Below, piece after piece: positions 33,177 to 45,291 of a stretch of DNA of 64,000 nucleotides (position 1 is its first letter; each line of letters begins with the position of its first letter). The stretch is from contig CM060964.1 in assembly GCA_030765045.1 (NCBI GenBank), positions 139,643,368 to 139,707,367 of the forward strand, given 5' to 3'. Below the pieces are notes generated by a model that saw only the letters and a program-made list of their open reading frames with translations, was not told the DNA's origin and did not search any database. The translations under genes and the position numbers were made by a program. The stretch comes from Tenodera sinensis. Its lineage: Eukaryota; Arthropoda; Insecta; Mantodea; Mantidae.

Positions 33177-34405
33177 ATGGCTACGACTACTCCTAAACGC
33201 CGCAACCAAGTTGAAGAAAAAGAGGTACACGTGTGTCATCCACTCGTTACCTAGTGATGCATAGACTGGAAGAGAGTCAGACATTTTTAAAGGTATACCC
33301 ATTTATAATTCATTCCGGTCTTGACAAAATCGCCGGCCCAGTGAAGTCCTGTACTCGCTTACGATCCGGTTCCCTTTTGGTCGAGAGTTACACTGCCACA
33401 CAGTTTGACAAGATATTTAAGACCAAACTACTCCACGGATATCTTATCCGTGTTGAGAAACACCGAAGTCTTAACTCCTGCAAGGGCGTCATCACCACCT
33501 CCCTGTTAGATGATATGCCGGAGGAGGAGATCCAGGGTTACCTGTCGGACCAGGGTGTCACGGACGTTTACCGTGTAAGAGTCAAGCGCGATGGCGTGCA
33601 GGTGGCTATCCGCACGCTGTTCATAACTTTTGATCGGCTCGACCTGCCGCAGAAGATCAAGGCAGGTTACGAGGTTATCCCGGTTCGACCATTTATCCCG
33701 CGGCCTATGCGTTGTTTCCAGTGCCAGCGCTATAGCCATACTAAGACCTCGTGTAAGTCTTCGGTTGCGGTTTGTGCCAACTGTGGTAGTGATGCTCATG
33801 ACGGAGCTTGTCCATCTGCTCCAAGCTGCGTGAATTGCCGAGGTACACACCCAGCAACTTCGAGCGCCTGTCCGCGTTACCAGGACGAGAAGACTATTCA
33901 GGAGCTGCGGGTGAAAGAGCGTACCTCTTTCACAGAACCCCGCAAACGCCATCTTGGTCGACAGCCTTCTCTCCTGAAGTTTGGTACTTTCAGTTCCGTT
34001 GTTTCCACACCAGTACCAAAGCGGGATATGGGTACTCAAACTTGCCCTGTAACTTCCACCGTGGTTACTCCTTGCGTCGCTGTGTCAACTCCTGCCGGCT
34101 CCAAGACCGTTTCTATAAGTACCGAAGCCCGGAAATTTAAAGTTACTCCGAAGCGCACAGACTTTCTTAAGGACCCTACGACATCTGCAAGTGGAAAGGG
34201 TGCCTCCTTGGCCAGTTCCCCTTCACCTCCTCGCCGATCGTGCTCCCAAGATACCAGGGGGCGCAGTCGCATGAAGCGGGACTCCCCTCCACTCATCAGT
34301 CTTGGAAATCGCTTTGTTCCTTTGATTTCGGTACCCGGTGACCCTCTTCCATCTGAGGAACACATGGAGGAACCACTTGTTCCAAAAAGCCCAAGTCATA
34401 CGTGA
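33177..34405 (+). pseudogene. LINE ORF1 (zinc-knuckle protein), copy B
   Basis: The natural start is probably ATG 33177 (MATTTPKRRNQ), but a frameshift near 33225 separates it from the main frame, which runs open for about 390 codons to 34405. Three zinc knuckles are intact: CFQCQRYSHTKTSC, CANCGSDAHDGAC and CVNCRGTHPATSSAC. The N-terminal core (RYLVMHRLEE, FIIHSGLDKIAGPVKSC) matches copy A ORF1 closely. It is shorter than copy A in the C-terminal Ser/Pro-rich region. Confidence 0.88.
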
Positions 34406-34472
34406 AATCAAAAGGGCAAGTTGAAGCGACAGTTACGTGAACCTCGTGAACAGCTTTTCCCATTTGCCCAGG

Positions 34473-37400
34473 ATGTCCATTCAACAATGGAATACACGTG
34501 GGGTGCACAGGCATAAAACTGAACTGCAATTACTCGCTAATTTGCTGTCCCCCACTATTTTCTGCCTGCAGGAGACCAAACTTCAACAACAGGATACTTT
34601 CACCTTTCCTGGTTTTACTCCGGTGCGATTTGATCTACCACCGGAGCCTGGTGCTCCTGCACATGGTGGTGCTATGATCCTGATCCGCGACGACGTTTAT
34701 TACCAGCCTCTCATATTCACTACTACATTGCAAGCTGTTGCTGTTTCTCTTCGTTTCCCTGGCTTTTCTCGCACTTTATGTTCCGTTTACCTACCGCCAT
34801 CTTCTCCCTTTGCAATTGCGGACCTATCAGATGTCGTGTCCCAACTCCCAGCGCCCTACTTGTTGCTGGGAGACTTCAATGCCCACCACCCTCTTTGGGG
34901 ATCACATAGGGCTTGCGTAAGGGGAAGCATCTTTTAGAGTTCTTTCATCAGAATCACCTCTCTCTTCTTAATACTGGCGAACCTACTTTTATTTCTGATT
35001 CCATAGGCACTCTCTCACACTTAGACTTATCTGTTTGCTCGGCACAGCTTGTACATCGTTTTGAGTGGAACGTCGTCTCGGACACCTCCAGCGATCATCT
35101 TCCCTGCGTGATTAGCCTGCTCTCCAACTATGTACCCTCGCAGCTACACAAGGCGAACTGGCCTCTTTTCTGCAGCCTAGCTGTTTTCGACGACCATGTG
35201 TTGGGAAATGTTGACCAGATGGGGGATCATTTCACTTCCGTGATCCTTTCCGCAGCCGAGCGTGCTATACCTCGGTCGTCGTCCCACCTTAGGCGTTTAC
35301 CCGTTCCTTGGTGGACCGACGAATGCCGAGCGGCGGTTCGTGCGCGCCGGGCAGCACTGCGGGTATTTCAGCGCCACCCAACACTCGAGAATCTGGTCGC
35401 CTTTAAGCGCCTACGCGCCCATGCTCGTCACATCATACAGGCCAGCAAGAAGACATCCTGGCACCGCTTTGTGAAGTCCTTTAATCGCTTCACACCATCA
35501 TCTGTGGTTTGATACAAGCTCCGTCGCGTGGTTGGTAAAGTTTAACGAGTTCTGGTGCCTGGTCTGCGGATTAATAATGGCACCGTAGTTTCTCCTAGAG
35601 CTGTCGCTGACACACTAGGAGGCGGCTTTTCTGATGTCTCTAGCTCCTCCCATTACCACCCGGACTTCTTATCCATCAGGATAAGAGACGCACGAACTAT
35701 CCTTTCACTCTTTGAACCGCGAGTGTTATAACGCTTTCTTCTCCATGCAGGAGTTGGAGTGGGCCCTGGCCTCATCGCAACCCTCAGCATCTGGGCCAGA
35801 TGATGTCCACGTTTTAATGTTGCAGCACCTATCTTTGGCTGGTAAACACTTCCTGTTGCAGGTGTATAATCGTATCTGGCGTACAGCAACCTTTCCATCC
35901 GCTTGGCGCGAGGCCACCATTGTCCCGATTTTAAAACCTGGGAAGGATCGGTATCTACCTTCTAGCTATCGCCCCATCTCCCTCACCAGTTGCTTCTGAA
36001 AGGTGAGATCAACGCATGATCAACGCTTTCGTCGCTTCCGTTCCTCGGTGGACCACTTAGTATCGTTATCCACATACATCATGGACGGCTTCCTGCGTAA
36101 GAGTCAAACGGTAGCTGTGTTTTTTGACTTGGAGAAGGCGTATGACACTTGCTGGAGGTACGGAATCCTTCGTACCCTCCATAAATGGGCCTTTCGTGGT
36201 CGACTGCCCCTTTTTATTCGGGAGTTCATGCGGGATAGGGTCTTTCGTGTACGGGTGGGCTCGGTTTTGTCACGTGTTTTTAGCCAAGAGAACGGAGTAC
36301 CGCAAGGCTCGGTACTCAGCGTCACACTATTTGCCATTGCGATCAACCCCATTGTGGAGTGCGTCCCATCGTGTTCGCTATTCGTGGACGATTTCTCCGT
36401 TTACTGCAGTTCTCGGCGGACCTCTCTGTTACAGCGTCGACTCCAACTGTGTCTTGACCGCCTCTTCACTTGAAGTGCCGAAAACGGCTTTAAGTTCTCC
36501 GCCGAAAAGACCGTCTGCGTTAACTTCTGGCGCCGGAAGGCGTTTCTTGCTCCTTCTCTACGTCTCGGCTCAGAAGCACTTCCTTTCGCAGACGAGACAA
36601 AAAATTCGAGGTTAATTTTTGACAGAAAACTTAGTTGGTGTTCACATATTTCGTACCTAAAGGCAAGGTGTGAACGTTCTCTCAGTGTTTTACGTGTTTT
36701 AAGTGGCACATCTTGGGGGGCTGATCGGAGTACTCTTTTACGCCTATACCGCGCACTTGTCCGATCGAAACTTGATTACGGTTGTGTTGTGTATTCCTCG
36801 GCTCGACCGTCGGTTTTAAGTCGCCTAAATCCGACACACCACATCAGGTTGAGTATTGGCGCCTTTCCCACGAGCCCTGTTATGAGCCTTTGTGCAGAAG
36901 CTGCTGAACCTCCGCTTAGTTATCGGCGCGATGTTCTTCTCTGCAGCTACGCTTGCAGACTTTCTGATCTGCCAGAATACCCGTCTTTTAGTTTGTTTTT
37001 TAATGACACCTTGGATAACCCCTCTCCCTCCTGGCGTTCGATTTCGTTCACTACTTCGGCTTTTGGACGTCGATTTCTCGGCGACAGTTCCCAGGGGAGA
37101 AACACGATTTCCCCCATGGCTAGGTCCCGAGACCCATGTTAATCTGGGTTTACTGACCATGCCGAAGTCCTCGACGCCAGACTCAGTTCTTCGTTCAGCC
37201 TTTCTAGAAATTCAGGCTCACTCCGGATCTTGCAATTTTATTTACACTGACGGCTCGAAGGACAATACGGGAGTAGGATGTGCTTTTATTCATGGTCGCC
37301 AGAGTTTTAGCTTTCGTCTTTTACAACAGTGCTCGATTTTTACAGCAGAGCTTTTTGGTATATACCAGGCTCTTTTGTATGTTCGTCGGCAAGCCTTGGA

Positions 37401-38040
37401 GCAATGTATTATATGTTCCGATTGTTTGAGTGCCCTTCAGAGCCTACGTACGCTGTACAATTACTACCCACTGGTGCAGGGTGTCCAGGACAGCATTCAC
37501 TCACTCGCTGGTGCTGGCATCAGCATGTCTTTCATGTGGATACCTGGACATGTAGGCCTGCAAGGTAACGAGGCTGCCGATTCTGCTGCAAAGGCAGCAG
37601 TTTTAGCGCCCAGGTTTTTAGCGCTTGTGTTCTCTCTGATGATCTTAGCCAAGTTTTACATCATGCCCTCCTTTCACGGTGGAGTGCTGCATGGAGCGAT
37701 CTTCAGGGGAACAAACTAAGGGAGTTGAAGTCCTTCCCTGTGACCTGAAGGACTTCCGCGTGCACTTCTCATCACGAGGAAGTCATTTTAGCGAGATTAT
37801 GTATCGGGCACTGCCGTTTTAGTCATAGTTACCTTTTATCGTCGGATGCTGCCCCGATCTGTGCTCATTGCCATGAGGCCCTGACGGTGCGGCATGTTTT
37901 ACTTGAGTGCTAGTTTTTAACCCAATTGCGTGTATCCTTAGGTCTGCCAACTTCCCTTGGTGAGGTGCTGGCGGACACAGTTACTACAGTAGATCGTTTG
38001 CTCACTTTTACTCGAATCAGCAGTATGGGTGGCCGTATTT
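34473..38040 (+). pseudogene. LINE ORF2 (endonuclease, RT, RNase H), copy B
   Basis: Starts at ATG 34473 (MSIQQWNTRGV). Endonuclease to about 35080 (LLLGDFNAHHPLWG, SDTSSDHLPCV) with a frameshift near 34915. An in-frame TGA at about 35510 replaces the Trp seen in copy A (SSVV*YKLRR). RT: GPDDVHVLMLQHL and SSYRPISLTSC, then a deletion of about 26 codons near 36000, FFDLEKAYDT, NGVPQGSVLS and CSLFVDDF. RNase H at about 37240-37620: YTDGSKDNTGVGCAF, AELFGIYQAL, CSDCLSALQSL and WIPGHVGLQGNEAADSA. More shifts follow. The RNase H presence supports placing the family near the I clade. Confidence 0.92.
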
Positions 38041-38275
38041 GAACAACTGATTTTATCCTTTGTTTTATTTACTTGTTTTTGCAATTTATCTTCCTCGTGA
38101 GCCATTGTTTAGCTTGACCTTTATAGTTACTGGCACTCCTTTGGTTACCTTTTAATCTTTTAATTGTTTATTTATTTTAAACTTCTAGCATGCAGGTGTA
38201 GGGCCTGTAGTTTTAGCTGTCTTGTCTTGTTTGGGTGCTAATAACCCTGGCAGATGTGCATCCTAAACCCCCCAG

Positions 38276-38294
38276 TACTACTACTACTACTACT
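38276..38294 (+). repeat. (ACT)n 3' tail of LINE copy B
   Basis: Six ACT units directly before the right target duplication; the tail type of this LINE family. Confidence 0.9.
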
Positions 38295-38732
38295 ATCCAT
38301 GACAGAGCTCCATCATATCTTTGGCAATAAAATTATAAGCAGAGGGCTGTGGCCGGCCCATTCCCCAGATCTAAGACCATTAGAGTTTTATTTCTGGGGA
38401 ACAGTAAAAGGTAAAGTGTATGCAAATAATCTGCATACCTTAGATCAACTTAAAGAAAACATTTCCAGGGAAATTAGTAAGGTTGGTGCAGTGGAATTGA
38501 TGAAAGTGAATGCAAGTTTTTTACGATGGTGTGACTTGTGCATGGCACAAAATGGGCCGCACTTCCAGCAGCTATTGTGATTAGGGCGAGTACAAACTTC
38601 TGTAATTAAATAGCACAGTAAGTTCTGAATTGTTAGTTCCACAAGTTTAAAGCCCTGAGTATCAGCGAGCAAACAGGTGACAGCTGGAGCATGGCAACTG
38701 TCGCTAGTGCCACCTCTTAATCTAACAGCACT

Positions 38733-38995
38733 GTGTGCCTGCCTGCGTGCGTGTATGTACTTTGTTGATGTACAGAAAGCTTCAGTAAGAGTTTATATTC
38801 TTTGTTGAAGTACAGAAAGTTTCAATCAGATTAACAGGATAAAACTCTATTGAATTAACTGTAAAAGGAGTGAATGATAAGTTTACAGAAGTGCTTCAGA
38901 AATTATAAAAATGCAGAGAATAATTAAATAAGGTCACATTATGTTACAGGCAACAGATATTTCTAGACCATAATTTGAGGTGGGATACAGGGGTC
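38733..38995. other. Non-coding, nothing assigned
   Basis: Flank of the mariner-like element; no feature recognised. Confidence 0.4.
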
Positions 38996-39470
38996 TATCA
39001 AGTTAAATCATGGAATAATATGAATATGGAGTACTTGTAGATTGGGATCAATAAAGCATCAGAGGAGAATTTGTAAATAGACTCTTTAAAAATACAGTAC
39101 ATTCTGTTAGTAATTTAGAGAAACCTCTCTATTACTATGAAATAACATTTTTAAATTTTAGCGCTATCAAAATTAATTCAAGTATGGATTTAGCATATCG
39201 TTGTATGCCACTGCAGAGGATAACATGTGGTGAACAGCTAAACAAACATAGAGAAGGTTTCAGTAGCTGCACTTTGGCTAAAGTGTTGGGCTACCAGGCT
39301 GTGGCTGGAATAAATACCTGACTCAAGTTTGAGTCTTTATATGGGTAAACCTTATTCTTTTCTTCACGGGAAAAGTGTTATGCTCATCTATTAAACTGAT
39401 AAGGTACCTTGCATGTGCATAAGGAGTTGCTTACTGCAGCTTTCCCCACATTGAATGACTAAGACTGAAG
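38996..39470 (+). repeat. Dispersed repeat, copy 1 (SINE-like)
   Basis: Similar along about 450 bp to 62125-62610. Shared landmarks in order: gatcaataaa, ttgtaaatag, a gccattgcaatggataacaggt-like segment, a tgtgctttggc-like segment and gagtt(c/t)aaaccc-like B-box sequence. The family is probably a tRNA-related SINE or a composite; both copies are diverged. Confidence 0.5.
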
Positions 39471-40285
39471 GTTGCACTCTGAACTTTGGCTTATAGCTTT
39501 TGGAGACAAGATGTGTGTATTATGTATGTCAGACAACACAATGGTCACTACAGTTCTTATCATTTAGCAGTATGAGCCTAGGCCAGGGATGTCAACGATG
39601 CTGTAAATAACCTGATACCTACCATGCCACGGAATAACTTTAGGAATCCTACAGTAGCCACCTGGAACATGTTCACTCTATTTTGAAGACACCAATATCA
39701 TAAAATACTGTGACAAAATACAGCAAAAGAGGTGCTGAGAATGTGGTTGCATCACATATACTACTCCAACCAATAGGTGATCTTGAAACCCCTGTAGGAG
39801 ACAACACCATGGTAACCGTTGTTATTTCTTACTCTTAGTAACTACTGTTTTCCTTAACACAGTTGTGTCAAGCATGTTTTGATTCCTTTGCCTTCAGTAT
39901 ATAATGGCAAGTTTGTAATGGCGGTTAATGTTTTGTCAAAACTATTTGATGCATGCAATAAAACATGCATTCATGTGCTCTCTAAAGTAATTGGCACTAA
40001 AGGCAATGTATGAAATGTATTTGATATCTAGTATATCATTTGGAAAGGGTAGAGATGACATGGATCTCTGTTAGTACAGTGAAAAAGTTAGTCAACATTT
40101 TTGCTTTTTCTTGCATATATTTTTAGCAAAGCACTCTAAAATTTAGAACTTTGACAGTGATTGCTTTCCCTTGCAAATTGGAGGGAAAAATTACTCTGGA
40201 TAGGGCAAGTTCGCAGCATAGGATGCAAACGTTCTCTCCATTGATGCTGCAGATTGGTTGTTGTGTATACAGAAACAATATAGTT
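39471..40285. other. Non-coding, nothing assigned
   Basis: No gene, repeat structure or element end recognised. Confidence 0.4.
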
Positions 40286-40289
40286 CTGG

Positions 40290-40500
40290 AAAGCGTAGAA
40301 TTAGACTCAAAAATTCAATGTCATAGCCAGGATTTGAACCATGAATCTTCCAGTCTTTGTCCAGTTGCTCCAACCACTGAGCTACCATGGCAACATGCCA
40401 ACATGACATTACATTCTCCAACTGACTCACATTTCTCCCAATAAACCACAAAGAGACCTCAAATTCATATGAGATTACGCACCCCAATGGCAGCTTACAA
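40290..40500 (-). mobile_element. tRNA-derived SINE
   Basis: On the minus strand: A box tggtagctcagtggttgg (about 40390-40373), B box ggttcaaatcc (about 40347-40337), preceded by a leader (gtctctttgtggtttattgg) and followed by cattgaatttttgagtctaa. The same leader-body order is seen in the SINE at 14880-15159, so these are one family. Confidence 0.7.
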
Positions 40501-41819
40501 TGCTGTAAGTACTTAAGTCATGGGCTTCATAATTTAACCAACTATAAAGGTCAGTTTATTTCCATTGTTAATTTTATTAGTGGTATTTATTTATCAGAAC
40601 ATGACTTTCTTGAACCGTCAAGCAAGTGCTTAATGTATGATGAATAAATGTGCTTCTTTTTGTTGAGCACATGATAAAACAAAAGTGACATCAATTACGT
40701 TTTCCCACAATATATTTGCATATTTAGTGCATTTGAAGTTGGATTTAAATTCTGAGACTAAACATTGTGAGGTATTTCAAGAAGTATAAAACATAAAACA
40801 TCAAGAATATGCTTTTATTTAAAACAATTTAAAAATATCTTGTGCATTTCAATTTTACCTCCTGCCAGTTTTTAAATGCTTGGAATGCACACCAATGATT
40901 TGTTTTCTTCTTCCCATTTAAAATAAGGAATTTAGCAGTTTCATCACCACTTCTTGCTGACTTTTCATTAATTTGTAGTGGGAACACCAAACAGAAATGT
41001 GTGTATTGCAGATCTGTAGTTTTGACAGTTTTGTAGTTTAATGATTCATTTCCTGTTTATGTAAGCGATTTTGTCATGTGCAACATAACTTGAAATTACA
41101 TTGAGTTTAATGGAAACATTTATACCACACAGTGTGATAGTCACACAAGATTGAGTCATCGGAACTCGAAAACCTGTTGCATTGTCTTTCAGTTTGCAAA
41201 GCCAACACAGCAGTCACATGACCTGAGTATATGTGGGTTTATATGGACCTGTTAATGCACATCACATTGCTGCATTATAAGCAAGACAGTCAAGTCAGTG
41301 CAACCACTCAGTGCTGTAGTTTCACTTTTTTATGTGGTTTGTGCTTTCTAGTATTGTGGGAGTCATCTGATTTTTGTCATTTGGAAAACAAGAATGGATA
41401 CAAACATTTTATGGAACACGTTAGAGGACTTCACTGTGGCTTGTTGCGTCAGAAAATTAAATTTGTTGCTATCTCTGGTTTTCCCACACAGGTTCATAAA
41501 CACCTGTCCATGAAACTTGCACTGTTATTGAATGTACATAGTCTTGTTTTCATCTGTTTCTTCAGTTAGAGAGTTTGTAGCAATAGTACACTCACAGGGA
41601 TCAAAATAGCTGCCAAACCAAATATGGACAGAGGTTGGTTGAACTGATATCCCCAACAGTACACAGCATGACAGTCATGTTGTGTGCGTAAATATACTGT
41701 TAAAGCTTCTGCCGCATCGCTTCATTCTTTGTTGTGCAATCCAAAATCAGTTGGATAAATGAGTTAACTTCATTATACTGGGGTCTGTTACTTTGAGCAG
41801 AAGCGATAATGCATGTTGG
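40501..41819. other. Non-coding, nothing assigned
   Basis: One 112-codon plus-strand frame at 41231-41569 shows no recognisable motif or neighbour relation; I do not call it a gene. Confidence 0.4.
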
Positions 41820-41844
41820 TTCATTGGGTTGGTTGGTTGGTTGG

Positions 41845-41901
<57 letters not shown>

Positions 41902-41902
41902 G
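41820..41902. repeat. (TTGG)n(TTGA)n tract, probable 3' tail of the R1-like LINE
   Basis: About four TTGG then about fifteen TTGA/GATT units. On the minus strand (AATC)n(AACC)n directly follows the end of the R1-like LINE, so it is best read as that element's tail. Confidence 0.85.
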
Positions 41903-42029
41903 ATTATACTATGGGGTAAATGGTAGGTCTCATCCCCACTCCTGCACTGAAGCATCTGTGGCTTACATATACACATCTTTATTTCTTGGTTACTCCCAGT
42001 AATTGAGGTCCACACTCTTAAAAAAGTCC

Positions 42030-43243
42030 ATCAGTTTTTATGTGATATATCTTTCCTACGGTTTATAGCTCCAAAGGTTATGTATTTATTTTGAACCAAA
42101 GCTCTACATTCAGAGATTAAATGAGAGGTCATTTCTTCCGTTTCATTACAGATTCCAAACTTAGATTCATTTTTATAATGCCTTAGTTTGTGTAGATGTT
42201 TCCTAAAGTTACCATGCCTAGTCATAAATCCTGCCACGATCCTTACTCATTCCTACTTAACTTAAACTCAGTTGCTATAGTCTTACATGGTTCCGTCATC
42301 ATGAATTTACCATACTTTTGTGCCGGAGTATTCTTCCATTATTTGGCATGCTCATTTCTAGTCCAGTTTTGTAGTACCATTTTAACTGTTGATCTGGTTA
42401 TACCTAGTACAGGTTTGGGCCCTGTGAAAGGTGTTTCTGATCCTTTCCTGGTAAGTCTGTTGGTATTTTGAATTGCCTTCAGTTTCAGAATGACCTGGAA
42501 CCCATGCCAGAATAGCCGTTTTTGTTTGATCCACTTGTAAGTCTCTTAGAACTAAGTATCGGAGTAGATGCATATTGTTTTATTAAAATATCCCCTTTAC
42601 AGATTCTCTTCCAGGTAGCTTATAATAGCATACAGTTTTGTATGGAAGACTGTGTCATAGACACCTAGAGAGAAGAATCTCTCCCGTCTTGGTCTTATGC
42701 CTCAGATCCTGGTCCCTGTACATTTATCCATCCTTGATCCATCTGTGAACCACACCAAATCCACAGATTGCCTACAGGGGTTGTCCCCATTCCATTCTTT
42801 TCACCCTCCAATCAACACCTTTATTGGTGATGTACGGTTCCCTTGCATCCAGATGATCACATTTTTCAATACCTCAGTGTGGTTTCCTGGAATCATATTC
42901 TGCTTCCATTCACAATATTGAAACAGCCTTTTCTCTGTCTTGTAACTGTAAGTCAAGAGGACTATATTGAGCAGGGCTTTCCCTGCAGTTGGGCTGCTGC
43001 TGATTGCCCTTGTCATCTTGAAAGAGGCCAATCTGTTTAATTTTCCCAGGATACTCTTAGTATCTTGTTGATTCGCTTTATTCCACCATACATTTATCCC
43101 ATAGCCTGCTACAGGTCTTACTATTATGGTGTATATAGTGTATCACTCAAGGTGTTAATACCCATGTTCTGTTACACTTCAAATGCGCATAAAGGTACTC
43201 TCAGCTTTTGTGCATGGGGAGACCAGGTCAATCTAGAATCTCA
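42030..43243 (-). pseudogene. LINE E RT C-terminus and RNase H
   Basis: Motifs run in order from 43243 down: RPVAGYGINVWW, MTRAISSSPTAGKALLN, WFTDGSRMDKCTGT, LGVYDTVFHTKLYAI, CIYSD, WVPGHSETEGN, SETPFTGPKPVLGI, and FGICNETEEMTSHLISEC. Many frameshifts and stops separate them. The catalytic TDGS and the final WVPGH of RNase H are still readable. Confidence 0.75.
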
Positions 43244-43245
43244 TA

Positions 43246-44180
43246 CAGGGTGATTCAAAAGTCTAAGATGAAAAGGTCTATGAGCGTAAGGTCTAGAGAG
43301 CAAGGTGCTCAAATTCTCTGTGAGCCCAGCCAATCCCTCTACCATTTGGAAAGTAGTCATTCAGATATTCTCTTACAACTAAGGTAAAATTAGTGGTGAA
43401 CCCTATTGCTGTAAAACAATGTTTTCTGTTATTCCACCCTATTCCAGCTGTGGTACCAAGAGTAGTTGTAGCTTGTCAAAGTAGATACTCTCTGTAATTG
43501 AATGCTCTGCGAAAATAAAAGATCCATAAAGATTTGTCCTCGTCATCCCCATCCAGACATTAACCTTCACAGAGTCCCATTGCCACTCTTGGATCACATT
43601 TGGCTGTTCTGCTGCCCAAATCCTAAAATTGTGCTTGTTCATGTGACCACATGTATGAAATGTTGCTTCATCACTGTACAGCACATTGTTCATCAGTGCT
43701 TCATTCTCAGGTGCAACTAAAAAGTCCAAATACATAGCTTGTTGAGCTGCGAAATCTTTAGGTTCGAGCTTGTGCAGTACCTGGATATGACATGGGTGTT
43801 TGTTCAAGGTGTAGCTTAAGGTGTGCCATACAATGTTTTGTGCTCAGTCTCCTGGTAGAAGTGGTGGGACTCTGTGGTGGCATCCTGTATGGCTTGTGCC
43901 ATTTGTGATGTTGTAGCTGGTCTCCCTAAATACTTCTCATCTGCAGCATAGGCAGTTATTAAAATTTGTTTATCAGATCTCTGATGGCTTGCCTACTAGG
44001 ACCCAGTTTCCTGAACTTTCTCTAAATCGTGCTGAACCTGTTCATTGGTAAGACCACACATTCAAGCCAAAATGACTGCTATTCTTTCTTCTATGGTGGG
44101 CATTCTTTCCAATCACCTATAAAAGAAATCCATGCACTAGCAATGTCAGGGAAATGTTGAGAAACTTCTGAATCTCTCTG
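43246..44180 (-). mobile_element. Mariner-relative remnant inside LINE E
   Basis: Flanked by TA at 43244-43245 and 44181-44182. Left end cagggtgattcaaaagtc, right end (reverse complement) cagagagattcagaagtt, so the inverted repeats are diverged but aligned. It interrupts the RT coding trail of LINE E right after SKYLGII. Confidence 0.75.
43439..44100 (-). pseudogene. Mariner-like transposase remnant
   Basis: N-terminal residues near 44100 (MPTIEERIAVILAC) match the start of this transposase group. After several frame changes, 43807-43439 is open and holds LHKLEPKDFAAQQAMYLDFL, VLYSDEATFHTCGHMNKHN (first catalytic Asp), RIWAAEQPNV and SVKVNVWMGM. The region of the second and third catalytic residues is not present in recognisable form, so the element is internally deleted as well as shifted. 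Confidence 0.75.
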
Positions 44181-44845
44181 TATTATACCCAGATATTTAC
44201 TTCCTCCTCCTCCCTAATGTCCTTTCCATGAAGTTTTATTTTTCCCAAGGTACTTTGGATTCTTCTTATAAAAGGTATAAACAGTCTTTCAAGGATTAGT
44301 TGTTAGATTGTGCTCTTGACACCAATACTCCACTTGTAAAAATTCAGACTGTGTCAGTGTTAGAACAGTTTTTTCATACTGCCAAGAATAAGTATTACCA
44401 CATCATCTGCATACCCTTGGAAGTAAAACCCACTCTTATGTATTGCATACAAACAGATTCCACAGTAATGGGGACAAACTCCTCCCTCCCTGTAGAGACC
44501 CTCTGGTTACTTCTATCACTACCTTTAATTCAGCATGGTGCTTGTGTCTTTCGGTCCTCCGGCATGGTCCTTATCAACCTACATAGTCTCTCTCCTACTC
44601 CATGCTTTCTTACCACTTCTGTCATTTATTTAAATGGGATATTATTGAAAACTCCCTCAATATACAAGAAAAGTCCCAAAGCTATCCACTTTGTAATATT
44701 GTCCTCTCCACTTTCTGCACCAGATTATGAAGAACTGTTTCACATACTTTACCTGTTTGATAATCATACTGGTTTTTATTTAAGGTGAAGTTTATAAGCT
44801 TTACCCCCGTAATATTCTGATCAACCAGGTTTTTCATCTTTAATA

Positions 44846-45276
44846 CTACCTGACAAACCCATGAGGCATATCGGAAAGAATGTGAAATTGCAGAGTTATT
44901 TAGGTGAGCTTATCGCACATACACAGGGGCTCAAATGGCCTACCTGTCGACGGGCCCTTAAACCTTAATCACTCACTCACTCACTCACTCACTCACTCAC
45001 TCACTCACTCACTCACTCACTCACTCACTCACTCACTCACTCACTCACTCACTCACTCACTCACTCACACATGGTGAGACAGTGCATGTACATCTGTTTA
45101 GATACAATCGTATCTGAACGTCTCATATATCGGCAGGCGTGAGAGATCATTCATTTGCATTACATTACTGACTGTACTCCAAGTTACTAATATCTCGCTG
45201 TTCTAATAAACAAGATAATAAACGATTGGAGCACTCAACAACCAAGGTCAGTACACCTGGTTGCTTTGCCAAGTAG
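44846..45276. mobile_element. Tc1/IS630-like short derivative, copy C
   Basis: 431 bp flanked by TA (44844-44845 and 45277-45278), ends ctacctgacaaacccatg and (reverse complement) ctacttggcaaagc. Homologous to the two ends of copy A (18590-20402) but without transposase: a non-autonomous derivative. A retroposed tail with a long TCAC array (about 44936-45067) is inserted in its left half. It interrupts LINE E. Confidence 0.78.
44936..45067 (+). mobile_element. Retroposed tail insertion with long (TCAC)n array
   Basis: Compared with copy A, the left half of the short derivative has an extra block: about 35 bp including gtcgacgggcccttaaac, then about 24 TCAC units (44969-45067). This is the same core as at 18974 and 30061 with a much longer simple-repeat tail. 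The flanking duplication is poorly preserved. Confidence 0.75.
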
Positions 45277-45291
45277 TATGAAGGATATTAA

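Larger units (their letters stand above)
32727..38294 (+). mobile_element. I-like LINE copy B, full length but decayed
   Basis: A 5.57-kb insertion with the 11-bp target duplication atccatgacag (32716-32726 and 38295-38305). It has a 450-bp GC-rich 5' UTR, ORF1, ORF2 with endonuclease, RT and RNase H, a 3' UTR and an (ACT)n tail (about 38276-38294). Same family as copy A at 1-4575, opposite orientation. It is inserted inside a mariner-like transposase gene. Confidence 0.95.
31965..38580 (+). pseudogene. Mariner-like transposase, interrupted by LINE insertion
   Basis: Starts at ATG 31965 (MVKYSVSECAYIVKSYFLKKK), the usual start of this arthropod transposase group. Frames are broken repeatedly to 32390. 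The first catalytic block reads FFSNEASF, with Asn where Asp is expected, so the active site is lost as well; a frameshift follows before SGHVTTHNDRYC. The second block, QQDNATAHTAGASM, ends at the LINE. After 38306 the protein resumes as ELHHIFGNKIISRG, with the third block SPDLRPLEFYFWG and the C-terminus to the TGA at 38578-38580. Residues on both sides join naturally (ASMT to ELHH) once the LINE and one repeat are removed. Confidence 0.88.
31771..38732 (+). mobile_element. Mariner-like element, split by an I-like LINE
   Basis: The inverted ends agtgctgttagatta (31771 onward) and, from 38732 backwards, agtgctgttagattaagagg bound a transposase gene of Tc1/mariner type. The gene is cut at 32726 by a 5.6-kb LINE (32727-38294) and resumes at 38295. 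Without the LINE the element would be about 1.4 kb, a normal size. A clean TA duplication at the right end is not visible. Confidence 0.85.

Noticed and set aside
41231..41569. 112-codon plus-strand frame
   Set aside because: No motif, no splice context, no homology I can name; compatible with chance.
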